From assembly GCA_002224055.1 (NCBI GenBank), contig AZLU01000010.1, positions 165,457 through 229,456 on the forward strand: a stretch of 64,000 nt of DNA, in the 5' to 3' direction. The stretch is from Pezizomycotina sp. ARF18. Lineage: Eukaryota; Ascomycota. Under the pieces are notes generated by a model that saw only the letters and a list, made by a program, of their open reading frames with translations, was not told the origin of the DNA and ran no database searches. The position numbers and the translations under genes were made by a program. Of this stretch, positions 12,079-23,127 are shown in pieces; positions within the stretch are counted from its first letter, which is position 1, and every line of letters starts with the position of its first letter.

Positions 12079-13299
12079 GGTAAGCGAGGGTTACTAAAGT
12101 CGTACTAGAAGTCGAAATCCTGTATGTTAGTGCCAGCCTCGTCTCGAGGCTCTTTTAAAATGCCGCTATATACCTTGTGCTCTGGATATCCCCAGCCTTG
12201 TTTAGGTCGTGATCAAAAGGAGCTTCCAAAAGGTCCTGTCTCTTCAGAGTCTGTCATTTATATATCCCCCGGATATATTTCTCAAAGAAGGACTACGGAG
12301 AACGAAATGACACCAAGATATATCCTCGATTCCCAGGGAGGGGAGGGGGGGGAATTGTATAGAATATATTAGGAGGAAGAGATACACTCTTATGACAATG
12401 TTATATTCAATATCCGCCGCAACAGCAGATTTATTACATTTTGTTTGCAGCTAACTGCAAGTTGGAACTGCTCCATGATTCGTTCCAGACCCCACCCGTA
12501 AGTGTCATCCTGATGGAATAACCGCTAAGACAGGTAGGTTTCATTTTTTCTCTTTTCTTTTTTGTTCCTTTTCGAACGAAGTATTCTTTGTTTGTATCCC
12601 CTAGCTAATACCAAAATACTTCTGCAGTTTCTTACGATGCTTACGGGAGGCTTTCTTTTACGACCGTGTCAATGGTTGACGAGATGGTGAGACTGCAGCG
12701 AGAGCTCGATGTAAAAATGAGCCCTTGGCGCACGGTCATTTCCGGCTCCCGAGCAGAAATACATCGGAGACACACCAAAAACGGGTGGATTTCACGGCTT
12801 ATCGGTTGGGATTTCGAGGTAGCAAACAATCAGGCGTTGACTAGTGTGGGAGGAAAAATATATATATATTTAACTCATGAAAATACGTTCTGTTTCGCTG
12901 TAGCTAGAATCATTACGTACCTGAGTCGAGATTATGCAAGAAAGTGGGAGAAGGAGAGATCGTGACCTATCCCCTGAATAGTCTAGCGCAATCTCAGTGG
13001 ACGAGAATCGCCTAAACTGCAAGCGCCCGGTCGCAGAAAGCAACAAACTTGTTTATCTTCGATATATTCGCTGCTGGCATCCTGTGGGCTCGAGTAGGTC
13101 TCTGGGGATCCGGTTAGAGAGAGCCACCTGAGCTGGAAGATGAAATGCATATCACATTCAGAGACGATTCTTTGGGGAAAAAATCCCCTAGAGGACATCA
13201 GAACTATGCATGTTTGTATTATTATCAGGGGCGACAAACGTTGTGGTTTATTCGCTCTTTATGTCGCCCGCTGCAGGTCGGAGTAATATTATATTAGAA

Positions 13300-13302
<3 letters not shown>

Positions 13303-13328
<26 letters not shown>
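13303..13328. repeat. Poly(T) tract, 26 nt
   Basis: Uninterrupted T run in gene-free DNA. Confidence 0.95.
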
Positions 13329-13333
<5 letters not shown>

Positions 13334-13816
13334 CGCTCATGATCTATATCTATCGCAGCCGAGTGCCTGAGAAAAAGGTATAGGTGAGTAAGTACTTATA
13401 GCCAAGGTAAATAGCTAGGACGGCGTAAGTAAATATGAATAAGGCTTACGGGGAGGGGAGTCAAATATCTATAAACGGTAAAGCGTGACCATTCGCACAC
13501 CCTGTCGGTACATTATTAAATACGTGTCTCAAATTCGCGCTATCCGCGCGCTATTAACTGTGTGACTGTTAACGTAAAAAATATTTACTGCACGTTAAAA
13601 AGTCCACTAATTACGCGCTTTATAAGCACAGCACGTAATGCACGTATAACTGCCGTTTTTAGTATATTCATGTTTCGCAGCCGAAAGACGGAGGCCGTAT
13701 ACGCCAAAATCGGTTAGGTGCATATAGCTCGGATATTTATTTCACATTCAAATATATGTATATTTCAACGAAAATAGCGGCAAGACGAAAACGGAAATAT
13801 TCAGAATTTAAGTATT

Positions 13817-13817
13817 C

Positions 13818-13858
<41 letters not shown>
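13817..13858. repeat. (ATT)n microsatellite
   Basis: About 13 copies of ATT. It is the longest trinucleotide repeat in the window. Confidence 0.95.
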
Positions 13859-13860
<2 letters not shown>

Positions 13861-13940
13861 TTTTTGAGATATTTGACTACCGCTTTATTAGACGCATTTT
13901 TTTTTCAAAGCCGTGGCGACTACCAACCATATCGTAGACC

Positions 13941-13942
<2 letters not shown>

Positions 13943-13972
<30 letters not shown>
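13943..13972. repeat. Poly(A) tract, 30 nt
   Basis: Thirty uninterrupted A residues, 85 bp after the ATT repeat. This is the longest homopolymer in the window. I see no retroposon body in front of it. Confidence 0.95.
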
Positions 13973-13975
<3 letters not shown>

Positions 13976-15324
13976 TTAACGACAGAGATTCACACAAGTA
14001 CTTCGAAGTTACATTTAACGACTCTGCACAATTCCTCGTATTTTTTTAGCCTTGCCAATTTGGCGCTTCTCTTTCCTAGCCAGTTGGTTTAATCTCAAAT
14101 TTACGCCCGGTCTTTAGCGATCTGTATTTGATTAGAATATATACGATGGGTATCACCTCTCACCACAGCGCGTATCGCTTCTTCTCTCCCGGCTGCCTCA
14201 TTTTAACGATCCCTGACTGAGCGACGTGGAGGAACCGAGATTATTTAGGCCGGGATAATTTCTTTCGCCTTCATACCCCGTCGTTACCCTGAGCTTTCCT
14301 GACGGTCTATGGCGATCTCCTTAAATGATATTTCCTCTCTGTGAACAAAAAATCGTGGCTGAACATCTTGTACCTTTTCAGCGCCTTTAAACAAGGGTTT
14401 AGGCCAGCATATCTATGGTCTTAGATCCGACAGAACGTAGAGCTAAGGGATATCTCTATCCTTGGGAAAACCAGATCATTATCCTATAGAGGACCACTCA
14501 ATCAGTATACTCGAAACTAAGCAGCCTAGCGGTAAAAATATATAAGGACTTTGGCAAAGTTCCTAATACGAAATAGTGTATCTTAGACCTACCTGGAGGT
14601 AACTGTAACTATTTTGCCTGTTTCGTTCACGATCAAAATTCGCCAATGCTTTGACTTCTCGTTAGGGTAAACAAACCTACTTCAGATCCTGGCGTTCGCT
14701 TCCGAAGCCAAGAAAACTCTTCAAAATTTCGGCACTAATACTTACAAGGTCTCCATTATAAAAAGAGAGATCTTCGGATCACTGCATTTTTGACATTTCC
14801 ATGTGATCTGATAACCCTGTCTAGCTGAGCATGCTCTTCTCATTCATGGATACCCCTACATTTTTCGCTTGACGGGTTTATCCGGTCCCGCATTTTTTCG
14901 CATTCTTTGTACGCTCTTCAGCTCAATTCTCCTTATCTTTTGCTTGCTATAACGCTATCAGAATACTCCCGTAGGTATGAAATTCCTTTCATGAGATGAA
15001 TCGACAAATCAGAGGCGGTTTCTTTATACCGTTCCTGCTTTTTGAGCCCCACTCCCTTCGGTATTCTGTCTCTCGGTTCAATCTTTGTTCTCATTTCCGA
15101 CTTCAATCTAGAAAAAAAAATCGACACGGATTCAACGCTTCAAAGTGCACTGTTTGCTAACTCGCTGGTCCTTGCGATAGCTCTATGTCTAGCTGAATTT
15201 CATAGTTAAAATTCTTTTTTTTTCTTTCTTTTTTTCTTTATAACACTGGGTGGAAATATCTACTAATATATAAGTATCTACGACAGTATTAAAGTTGGAA
15301 GTTAATATCCTAAGACTTTTTCCC

Positions 15325-15345
15325 TTTTTTTTTTTTTTTTTTTTT
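15325..15345. repeat. Poly(T) tract, 21 nt
   Basis: Uninterrupted T run about 180 bp downstream of the P1 stop codon. Confidence 0.9.
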
Positions 15346-15526
15346 AGCTGATCAAAACGAATTATATTAATAAATTCGCCTGGAGTCCATCGCTTGTAAC
15401 TAAATCATTAAAACCTAGCTGGTTAAATTAGAGGGCGATAAAAAGCATATAAACAATTTTAGAATATCAACGCTATATATCTCCTGCAGTCTTGAATCAC
15501 TACTGGGTAGTTTGTCTGGTTCCCGG

Positions 15527-15994
15527 TCAACCTCTGCGCACATTGAATTTCTTTACTTCTGTACAGGACCAGCATCCATCTTCGTCATCCAGTGTCGGCT
15601 CGAACTCGTGCCAGCTGAGGTCCAGTAAGCTGCGAACGCGGTCAATCCCCAGGTTCTGCACATGAGTAAGCAGCGCTTCCATCTTCGAATCATAGCTGCG
15701 TTCTCGGCTACTCATACTTAGCTCCCTTGCAAGCGTTCTATGGCGGTCGCAAGCTGCGCAGTCGCAAGGGGTAAATTGCCATAATAGCTCCGGACGACCG
15801 TTGTCTGGGCGCTGCATCATGTCATCGCCGCATTGATAGCCTATCGCATGACCTTCGACGATTTTTTCCCTGTTGCATCGGCACCTGTCCTCTGAATCTG
15901 GAGGGGGAATTTCGAACGTGGTAACCCGGGATTCTCTGTGGTGGCCTGGAATCGGGCAGTAGAGATAGATTTTGAATTTTCTACACATAGTCAA
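15527..15994 (-). CDS. P1: small Cys-rich protein, tandem family member 1
   Basis: Intact 155-residue frame and the only clean one of six paralogues. The second Met (MCRKFKIYLYC) is the likely start because the other members begin MC-x-x-aromatic. It shows the family plan: MC..F.IYLYC, a His/Arg-rich turn before VTTFEIP, a C-x-C pair (RCRCN), GHAIGY, then CDCAAC (C-x-C-x2-C), and a helical C-terminal half with VRSLLDLSWHEF. There is no signal peptide or membrane helix, so it is probably intracellular. The paired C-x-C and C-x-C-x2-C motifs suggest a bound zinc ion, which is inference. The C terminus (WSCTEVKKFNVRRG) differs from that of P2-P6, making P1 the most diverged copy. The function is unknown. 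Confidence 0.7.
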   Translation of the reverse strand: MTMCRKFKIYLYCPIPGHHRESRVTTFEIPPPDSEDRCRCNREKIVEGHAIGYQCGDDMMQRPDNGRPELLWQFTPCDCAACDRHRTLARELSMSSRERSYDSKMEALLTHVQNLGIDRVRSLLDLSWHEFEPTLDDEDGCWSCTEVKKFNVRRG

Positions 15995-17361
15995 GCTCCT
16001 TTCAATAATAATAACTGGGGAATTTAGTTGGTGAAAATTTTAATGTTTTGAAGAAGGGGGCGGTTTTCTTGAAAAAGGGCGTATTTGATTAAATCCTAAA
16101 GGAGTAGCGGGTGATTTGCAAAGACTGTTATCAATCCCGGGATTACCGACTTTCCAGTTGGTCAACAGAGATTCATTTTATAGTTTTCTCGGACTGCCCA
16201 AAATTTAAAATAGGCCCGTATATACATCGAGCTTGTCGCTCCCTTTCTTCCGTTTTCTTTTTCCTTTGAGTATTTAGTTTTGATTTGAATCGATTCTTGA
16301 ATTTTAATACCCAGGTAAATAACAAGAAGTAGTTTCGAAAAATATGTAATCGATGAATTAACTGTAGTCTGCTCTACAGTTCTTTCATACTAATGTATTA
16401 TTTGCTATCAAGAACGGAAGCCTACGTAGCATACGGCTCAGATCTTAAGCCCAAGCAAGCGGCTCTCTCCAAACCTTGACGGTTTGACTTGGATTCTGGG
16501 GTAAGTGTGGATCAAGAACGATATTATTATTATTACTTTCAAGAAGAAAAAAAAACCTCAATAAGGACGTATAAAGAGAATTCTGCCAAAGAAACAGAAG
16601 ACTGCCAGCTATAATAAGATTTCATGGGCCTCAAAAAATGAGCGGGAGTCTAAGATGGTGCCCATATATTTATGAGAAAAGGACTACGTGGCAATATAAG
16701 GCTAATTAGCCAAAGGATTGGAGACCTCGAGGTTCCACGGTATCAAAGTATCCGGATTCACGAGTTCAATGATGCATCACACAATCAATTCATGATATTT
16801 CATATGCATATATGTTCGAGAAGGTTATAATTTTTTCTTAAATGTCAAGGAATCATTTCGCTTATCATCAGGCTCATCATCTCCATGATAGTAATGAATA
16901 CTAAATGTTTGTTCCTCTGCGTTTACACACACGCTTGAAAAACAAGGGTTTGCTCGCCATCTTCTTTCCCCAATTCAAAAAAAAAAAAAAAAAAAAAAAT
17001 AGGATAAAATTCCTTATTTTTATGAAATTTTCCATACGAAATAGTCATTGTAATCATAGTGGAAGGATAAAGCCTTTCGAGCTCGAACTATGGCGATAAC
17101 AGGTAATATGGAACTGGAGATTTTAAGCGAGGTGGAATAGATATAAGGAAATTTTTAATTTAGGTTGTCCAGTACCCATCTATTAGATACCGATGTGCTA
17201 ATATTCAGATGATTAAAATGATTGTCTTCTTAATGTTTAATTGTTTAAAAGAACATCTTTTAGCTAGATCATGGGAAACACGACTGGCTGATTTGGGAGG
17301 AAAGAGCTTACCGCTGCTCTAGTCAGTTTAACGCTGGTATCCTATACCTCCGGGTGATTTC
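15995..17361. other. Spacer between P1 and P2
   Basis: No gene seen. It contains an A run of 23 nt at 16977-16999. A short frame at 16905-17099 (+) runs through the A tract and is not credible. Confidence 0.5.
16977..16999. repeat. Poly(A) tract, 23 nt
   Basis: Uninterrupted A run in the P1-P2 spacer. Confidence 0.95.
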
Positions 17362-17850
17362 TCATCCTTGAGTTTCGTTAAACCGAGCGGGATCACCCTG
17401 TAGCCCCGAAGTTATCCATAAGCGTGTATCTGAATCTGGATCTGGATCTGTTCTCTGCCGCGGGCGCGATGCGTACCGTCGCAGATCGTAGAGACTCCTT
17501 ATATTAGAAAATCTTAGTCTGTTGCGAATATAATCGAGCACTAGGCTCTTCTTCCACTGACCAGTATGATCACCGCTGCTTAGGTCCTCCGCGAAGTTTA
17601 CGAAGCCGCCGCAGCGCCCACACGGGCATGGTTCGTACCAATATATATTGATCCTTTCACCATTTGGCATAAGCCTTGATTGCTGTCTGGCAAGTCGGCC
17701 AAGAGCAGCAGCCCCAAGGACAAATTCTTCGGTGCATTCGCACCGCGGTTCCCCTAGCTTGGGTAGATGCTCGTATACGGTGACCCAGATACTCGGGCGC
17801 GCTCTTTATGCTTCGTCGCAGGCAAAGTAGACGATGAAATTGCGACACAT
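17362..17850 (-). CDS. P2: small Cys-rich protein, tandem family member 2
   Basis: The start at 17850 reads MCRNFIVYFAC, and the frame ends at 17362 with LQGDPARFNETQG. Family features in order: IWVTVYEHLP, CEC pair, CPCGRC (C-x-C-x2-C), TGQWKKSLVLDYIRNRL, IRSLYDLRRY and the terminal G-D-P-x-x-F motif. Length is about 160 residues. In the present sequence a stop (TAA) falls near residue 15. Comparison with P4, where the same place reads His-Lys, suggests a pair of small indels there rather than a true stop. It is closest to P3 in both protein and upstream sequence. The function is unknown, and the protein is probably cytosolic because no targeting signal is visible. Confidence 0.65.
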
Positions 17851-18833
17851 AGTTTTATAGATTGTATCTTCATAAATTGAGAGCTTGGTTTTTTTTTCTG
17901 TGAGGAGGAGCTTCGGAAATCTAAGAGATACGACCTTTTGGGGAATTCCAAAAGTTTTTCCGAATGCTGCATATTAATGGTAGTAGTTAATGGCACACTA
18001 GCTTAGTTTATATAACACTCCCTTTCTGTAAAGGTGAAAGAACTGCAAGTTCACGATTTTCCCTATTTAAAGTCGTTTTTACAAGCAGGGGCAGAGATAC
18101 AAAGCACTATCAATGTTGCAACAGGAATAGCGGAGGCATATCCAGCTATAAGTTCTCAAGTGATGTAAAATGAAGAAAAAGAAGAAGTAAGAATGATAGT
18201 ACGAGGTATTAAAGTCCAACCACAATTGAAATAAAATTTTGTTGCTATTTTTCACCACGCTATTCTGCCTACAAGGCACTTTACCGATTTTTTTAATATT
18301 GTTAAGAAGCTTTAGGCAATACTCCAGATTTGATCGTCTTTTGTCTTCTTTGCGAGTGTGAGATTCTAAGATTCTAAGTTCTGGGTTGTCCTGTTCGACA
18401 GGCACACGTATACAGGAGGCAATTATACGGATATAGCGAGTTTAGAAAAGGAACTCGCTGTTGCTTCCAAACCACTCCATCTACGGACATCAAAATACTG
18501 TTTTTTTTTTCTGATACTTGCCTTAATGATTACCAAATTTCAGCGCCATAAAGGTCTAAAACCGATGGTGGGTTCGGTGCAGAACACTATAGGAATTCAC
18601 TTTTAGAAAATATAAGGAATAACATTATATGATCCTATTTGGGCTATGGAGCTACACCAGCAGAGGTAGAATTTGTCGTTGATGAATGTTTAATGTTTCA
18701 AGCTCAGCAAAGGTGAATAAAAAAAAATTTAATTATAGAAGACCATGCATTGGCTGGTCGTCTAAGGGAGATTCAGAATGAAAGGTGTGGTGATGATGGC
18801 CGGTATCATGTAAACTTCGCTACCCGTGGTTAC
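17851..18833. other. Spacer between P2 and P3
   Basis: Contains the P2 upstream element (17979-18010). A frame at 18079-18405 (-) has no recognisable similarity. Nothing else is seen. Confidence 0.45.
17979..18010 (-). promoter_or_regulatory. Conserved element upstream of P2
   Basis: The + strand block GGTAGTAGTTAATGG, three variable bases or so, then ACTAGCTTAGTTTA lies 129 bp upstream of the P2 start. The same block stands 113 bp upstream of P3 at 19419-19450, while surrounding spacer has diverged. It is a candidate promoter element, or a remnant of recent duplication. Confidence 0.5.
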
Positions 18834-19306
18834 TTATTGCTGAGGTTGACCAAACTGATCAGGATCACCCATCGCCTCTGGAAACCACCATCCAGGGTGG
18901 CCAGTTTCTGCATCTGTCCCCGACACTGGCTGTACGGCGTACCACCGCAGATCCGTGAGACGGGAGATATTGCGAATCCTTAACCCGGAACGGATGAATC
19001 TGAGAACTTTATTCCGTTTCCACTGGCCGCTGTGGCGGTTCGAGCTTAGCGCTGAAGCAAACCTGGCCAACCGCGGCAGTCCCTACAAACGCATGCGTTA
19101 TACCAGTAAGTTTCGAGGTACGTGCCATCCGGCAACTGTACAATTTTCTCCTCTCCGGAAAATCGGCCGATGGCCTGACCCGTACTGACAACTTCTTCAC
19201 CGCATGGACATTGTCCTTCTTGGGGGGGAATCTCGTATACGGTGACCCAGGTGCTCCAGTGGGCGCGAACAGAGCAAGCGAGGTAAACGATGAATCTGCG
19301 ACACAT
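18834..19306 (-). CDS. P3: small Cys-rich protein, tandem family member 3
   Basis: The start at 19306 reads MCRRFIVYLAC, and the stop is at 18834. It shows STWVTVYEIPP, a CPCGEE pair, GQAIGRF, ETYWYNACVCRDC (C-x-C-x2-C), then after one frameshift near 19065 the C-terminal half SGQWKRNKVLRFIRSGLRIR, ISRLTDLRWYAV and GDPDQFGQPQQ. Reading across the shift gives about 158 residues. It gives the clearest view of the family consensus. There is no signal peptide, and the cysteine pattern suggests metal binding. It shares its upstream element with P2. Confidence 0.68.
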
Positions 19307-19418
19307 AATTAATTATTTAGCTTATATATTGGATAGATTGAGACCTGGGGCGGCTTTGAAATTTAAGAAAATGGGTGCTTGTGAGATATTTAGTAGTGAT
19401 TTGGAATGGTAAATAGAG

Positions 19419-19450
19419 GGTAGTAGTTAATGGGGAACTAGCTTAGTTTA
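19419..19450 (-). promoter_or_regulatory. Conserved element upstream of P3
   Basis: Same element as at 17979-18010, with three mismatches in the centre (GGGGA for GGCAC) and identical flanks. Confidence 0.5.
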
Positions 19451-19826
19451 AATATTATTGTCTTTGATCTGTGAAGACCCTCAGGGTTGCAAGCTCACGA
19501 TAAATCCAACAGTTTAAGTAACTCTGCTATAATTTGAGGCTTTATATAATATTGATTGTAGGCTCAAACCTTCCAAATCATGTATGGGAGCAAAGGGATT
19601 TTATTGAGCATGAGGTTTAAAATACACAAGTTGTAGGCACGTCTGCCTTTAAATACATAAGAATATAGCTAGCTGTGACTGCTATAATGCTAATAGCAGG
19701 AAGAATAATGAAGTTCTTTGTTGAGAGCTTAAAACCAAGGTTTTGGCCAGATGTAGCGACATCGCGGGTATTTGCATGGCGGTTGTCAAGGAGAACAAGC
19801 TTTATACGCCAACACTGATTATAACG

Positions 19827-19885
19827 GTTTTAAGTAGTCTCGGACCCTCCAAAGGAGGCTTGGAGGGTCCGAGACTAGTTTTAAG
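19827..19885. mobile_element. 43-bp foldback (MITE-like) element with 8-bp target duplication
   Basis: The element at 19835-19877 consists of two perfect 18-bp inverted repeats, TAGTCTCGGACCCTCCAA and its complement, around a 7-base centre (AGGAGGC). It is bounded by exact 8-bp direct repeats GTTTTAAG at 19827-19834 and 19878-19885. Perfect terminal repeats plus an 8-bp duplication are the signature of insertion by a hAT-type transposase. With no coding capacity it must have been moved in trans. The perfect arms and duplication point to recent insertion. A non-transposon hairpin is possible but would not explain the flanking duplication. Confidence 0.7.
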
Positions 19886-20695
19886 AAGGCTTAAGAAAAG
19901 GATAAACTAGCTAATTTATAATTCCAAGGATATTCGTTAAGACATGGCTATAGCGTGAGCCCTGTTACTCGAAAAGTTCTCACAAATACTAACTCAGGCC
20001 AACAAAGTCTTCCATCGAAACGTTTTTTTAAGCATCTCATATCTCGATCTGTGCCTAAGGACGTTTGGTATTGCAAATTCTTGAAGCAAAACAACAGGGT
20101 GGAAGAGCAGAGAGAGTGTGACAATTTGTGATTGAACAATGCGACAATACGTATAAAACTGCTTTTAAAATTGCCAGAAGTTAATATATTGAGCTGTCTA
20201 AGCTTTGGAGTAAAATCTATATCCCAAACGTAAAATATTTTGATGCGGTTTATACCTATCATCCGTCTAAGAACTAACACTTTAGCTTGTGCTGCTGTCT
20301 ACTCGCTTAGACGAGTTCCAAAGCTATATGCCTGAGTTCTAGAAGCCATGTTCCCTTGTCACAGGTGGTAAGAGGTAGCCAGTGTCCATTTCGTATATGG
20401 TGGAAAATTGTCGTGTTGTAAGTCAAGTTCCTTCTATTCAAAAAAATATCCTCGTTCATATGGGAGGTTGAATTTAGATACATCGCACATATATAAAAAA
20501 ATAAAAACGCCGAAAGAGGCCGGATGAACATTTTATAGTTAACGTTATAACTAAATACTACACTTCAATTCTCCGCGCTCATTTCTTTAAATAGGACATC
20601 CAATAATATTTCTCCAACATAGACTTAGTCTCTACAATAATAGCTGAATACCGAGGTTTCTAGGTATTTCTTTTTCTGGAGACGGTCAACTTAGT

Positions 20696-20751
20696 AACAC
20701 CTAAGCATTTTGGTAATGATAATTTATTAGAATTTTGCTATATAAACATGA
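20696..20751. repeat. Duplicated 3' spacer block (P4 copy)
   Basis: The sequence beginning CACCTAAGCATTTTGGTAAT, downstream of P4, is clearly related to 23768-23836 downstream of P6 (TACCTAAGCAATTTAGTAAT). The duplicated unit therefore includes DNA beyond the genes. Confidence 0.55.
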
Positions 20752-20844
20752 TAGATAAAGATGATACAGACAGCTCCGAGCGTAATATTCAACTAGCTCA
20801 CTCGCTCGCTCAGTCTCTGCCAGGATACAGCCCCCAAATAGTTA

Positions 20845-21309
20845 TTACTCTTCTTCATCAGGTAAAGGCGTCAGGTCACCCTGCAGATTTGGAAAGATCC
20901 ACATAGGAACATCCTCGACGCTTGTTCCTAGCAGCGGTTCGGAGCGTACCACCGAAAATCGGCGAGACTGTCAACATTATGGAGCCCCAATATGCGGACA
21001 AAGCTCAAGACGTTCTGTAGTTTCCATGTGTTAGTGCGATCATCGCTTCTCAGCTCGGTCGCAATCGTTTCCGCTCCGGTGCAGTAGCTACAATCGCACT
21101 GGCTTATAATGAAGCTCGACTGAGCCGCCGGCGTTGTCTTCCCTGCCTCCTGCAGTCCAGCGGCCGATTGTATAAGCTCCATCAACTATTTGTCGACCGC
21201 ATCGACATTCTCCATCCTGGCTTGGAATCACGTGCGTGGTGACCCATGTGCTCTTATGATGTCCTCTCTGGCGGGCACAAGCGAAGTAAAGAAAATATCT
21301 GTGACACAT
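20845..21309 (-). CDS. P4: small Cys-rich protein, tandem family member 4
   Basis: The start at 21309 reads MCHRYFLYFACARQRGHHKS, followed by TWVTTHVIP, a CRCGRQ pair and AYTIGRW. After a frameshift near 21120 come QCDCSYC (C-x-C-x2-C), TWKLQNVLSFVRILGLHN, SLADFRWYA, and after a second shift near 20930 VPMWIFPNLQGDL and an acidic end PDEEE with the stop at 20845. Across the shifts the protein is about 155 residues. P4, P5 and P6 share the longer HHKS/RHKS loop and an acidic C terminus and form a subgroup distinct from P1-P3. No targeting signal is seen and the function is unknown. Confidence 0.62.
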
Positions 21310-22330
21310 GATTATTTAGTATGTATAGAGAAACTCGAAAGTTAAAAAAAGGTGGGGTTTTCTTTCTCTTTGTGAGGGCGTTTCAGATTTTTTAAAATAT
21401 AGGAAATTTCTGGTTTTTCGAAGCTTTGAAGAGTATGAAAGAAAGAATGGGAAGATTGATAAAAAAAGTTGAGAAGATACTTATGATCTTGTTTATATAG
21501 AAAGGTTTTTGGATCACGAAGATAATCATAACCCTTAAATTTAATAATCAAGCCTCTCCACCTTAGGAAGGCATGAACTACAAGTTCAAGCCAGATACAT
21601 TTCTTTCTTCGCCCAGTCGACGCTTGAAGTCCAACAAGATTCATGAACACAATTTACTGGTTTCAAAGACCCCATTTAGATTACGACCAGAAAGTGGCTC
21701 AGTTTCCTCGTGTAGAGTCTCAAGGGACGTCACAATCGATCGATTTATGAAATATCCCATCACGATTTCACTTGAAACTCAAATACAAAGTAAATTGCAA
21801 ATATCTCGAACGGGTTTCATTCTGAAGAGCTTTCCCTAATCACATGCCTTCAAACTCGGTTGGTTATAATTGACAGACATTTGAAAATATACACAGATAT
21901 TTGTTGTTCAAATATACGTAGACCGTCACACCGCATCTATCTAATACAAGGTCCTGGCGCCGTGCCTCGTATACAATAACCTGCCAAGAAAATTATTGCT
22001 AAAGCGGGCAACGATATAAGTTAACTCTCTAGGCGTATATATAGCAAAAATGTAACTTTTAGGCCGTAATTTTCTTAACGAGCTACTTCTTCCCCTCTTA
22101 TAGGATCATTCTCATGAGTAGCTTGAATCTCTACAAGGGACTAATCTTTAATATTAATAATCGTTTAATACGAAGAAAAAGATCCAATCCCCGTTATTGA
22201 CAGGAAACCGTCCCATATCTGTCGTTGATAACAACATAAATTACTTACGATTCAAATACTCAGAGGCTGCTTTTGATACTAGGAATCTCCATCTCCACAA
22301 TAACGTTAAATATTACCTCTCATTCTCCTC
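21310..22330. other. Spacer between P4 and P5
   Basis: No gene seen. Around 21731-21820 it carries a block related to 23128-23215 (listed next). Frames at 21342-21650 (-) and 21573-21839 (+) overlap each other and look accidental. Confidence 0.45.
21731..21820. repeat. Duplicated spacer block (P4-P5 copy)
   Basis: The sequence containing ACTTGAAACTC, GTAAATTGCAAATATCTCG and CGGGTTTCA is clearly related to 23128-23215, which lies in the equivalent place upstream of P5. The offset is about 1.4 kb, matching the gene spacing. Confidence 0.55.
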
Positions 22331-22810
22331 CTACTCCTCTTCATGATCAGTGAAGGCGTGAGGATTACCCAGCAATTCTGTGAAGACCCACTCGTCGACA
22401 CCTACTTCAAGGTTATACCGCTTCGCCCCGACGTCGACCTCGTACCACCGAAGATCTACGAACTTACGAGCATTACGGATCTCTAATTTCCAGTAGATGT
22501 GCCTGAGCACCTTACTCACTTTCCACTGGTCGTTGTGACGGTTGTTGTTCAGCTCGTTCACAAGCTCACTCAGCTCGGCGTAGTAGTCGCAATCGCACGG
22601 TGTGTAAAGCTGGTAACATCGAGTGATCCATCGGGTAAATTTCTGAGCCCTCTCTATCCCACCGACCTATCACCCAGGCTTCGGAGACTATTTCTCTTGA
22701 GCATTGGCAGTATCTCTCCCCGGTTCACATCTGTATGCAGTTATCCACGTGCTTTTATGGCGCTCTCTCTGGCTGGCGCAGGCAAAGTAAAGAAAGAATT
22801 TGAAATACGT
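22331..22810 (-). pseudogene. P5: Cys-rich family member 5, start codon lost
   Basis: The 5' end aligns codon for codon with P4 (FFLYFACASQRERHKSTW), but the initiator position reads ACG at 22810-22808 and the next codon Tyr (TAT) replaces the invariant Cys (TGT). Both can arise by single transitions. The middle is broken by at least two shifts. The third Cys of C-x-C-x2-C is Tyr (CDCDYY). The 3' part is intact: NDQWKVSKVLRHIYWKLEIR, KFVDLRWYEV, LLGNPHAFTDHEEE and stop at 22331. The lost start and lost Cys are substitutions, so unlike the frameshifts elsewhere they are unlikely to be indel errors. This copy looks like a real pseudogene or one with an altered start. Confidence 0.55.
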
Positions 22811-22898
22811 GGTTGGCGTTGGTATATATCTGAGAGATCGAAAAGTATAGGAACTCCTTATTTCAAAGGCTCTTGATAATAATTAGGAATGCAAAGAG

Positions 22899-22931
22899 AA
22901 ACGAGACGTTAAGCGTATAATCGTCTCGTTT
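22899..22931. repeat. Perfect 10-bp inverted repeat upstream of P5
   Basis: AAACGAGACG and its complement CGTCTCGTTT flank a 13-base loop, 89 bp upstream of the P5 5' end. It could form a hairpin or bind a dimeric factor. I see no flanking duplication, so it is not called as an insertion. Confidence 0.5.
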
Positions 22932-23127
22932 AAATAAACAGGCAGTTAGACAGAGAGGACGCTCATGTTACTCGAGTTCAATTGTTTAACCCTCTCCTAA
23001 GTTTGGACTACGTATGAAGATTTTTGCCGGATGTTGTTCGAAACGCTTATATTCGATGCCACAATATGAGATAGCTATTTTGAAAGCATAATAATGACAG
23101 ACTTGTCATATTTTGTTCATTTTAGCG

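Larger units (their letters stand above)
12079..15526. other. Intergenic, simple repeats only
   Basis: No recognisable gene in 3.4 kb. Short frames at 12124-12372, 12666-12965 (+) and 12983-13237 (-) lack family similarity and splice logic. The stretch holds three long simple repeats (13303, 13817, 13943), listed separately, and a T run near 15325. Confidence 0.5.
19307..20844. other. Spacer between P3 and P4
   Basis: It holds the P3 upstream element and the foldback element at 19835-19877. Frames at 19948-20280 and 20307-20531 (-) are open but resemble nothing I recognise. Confidence 0.45.
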
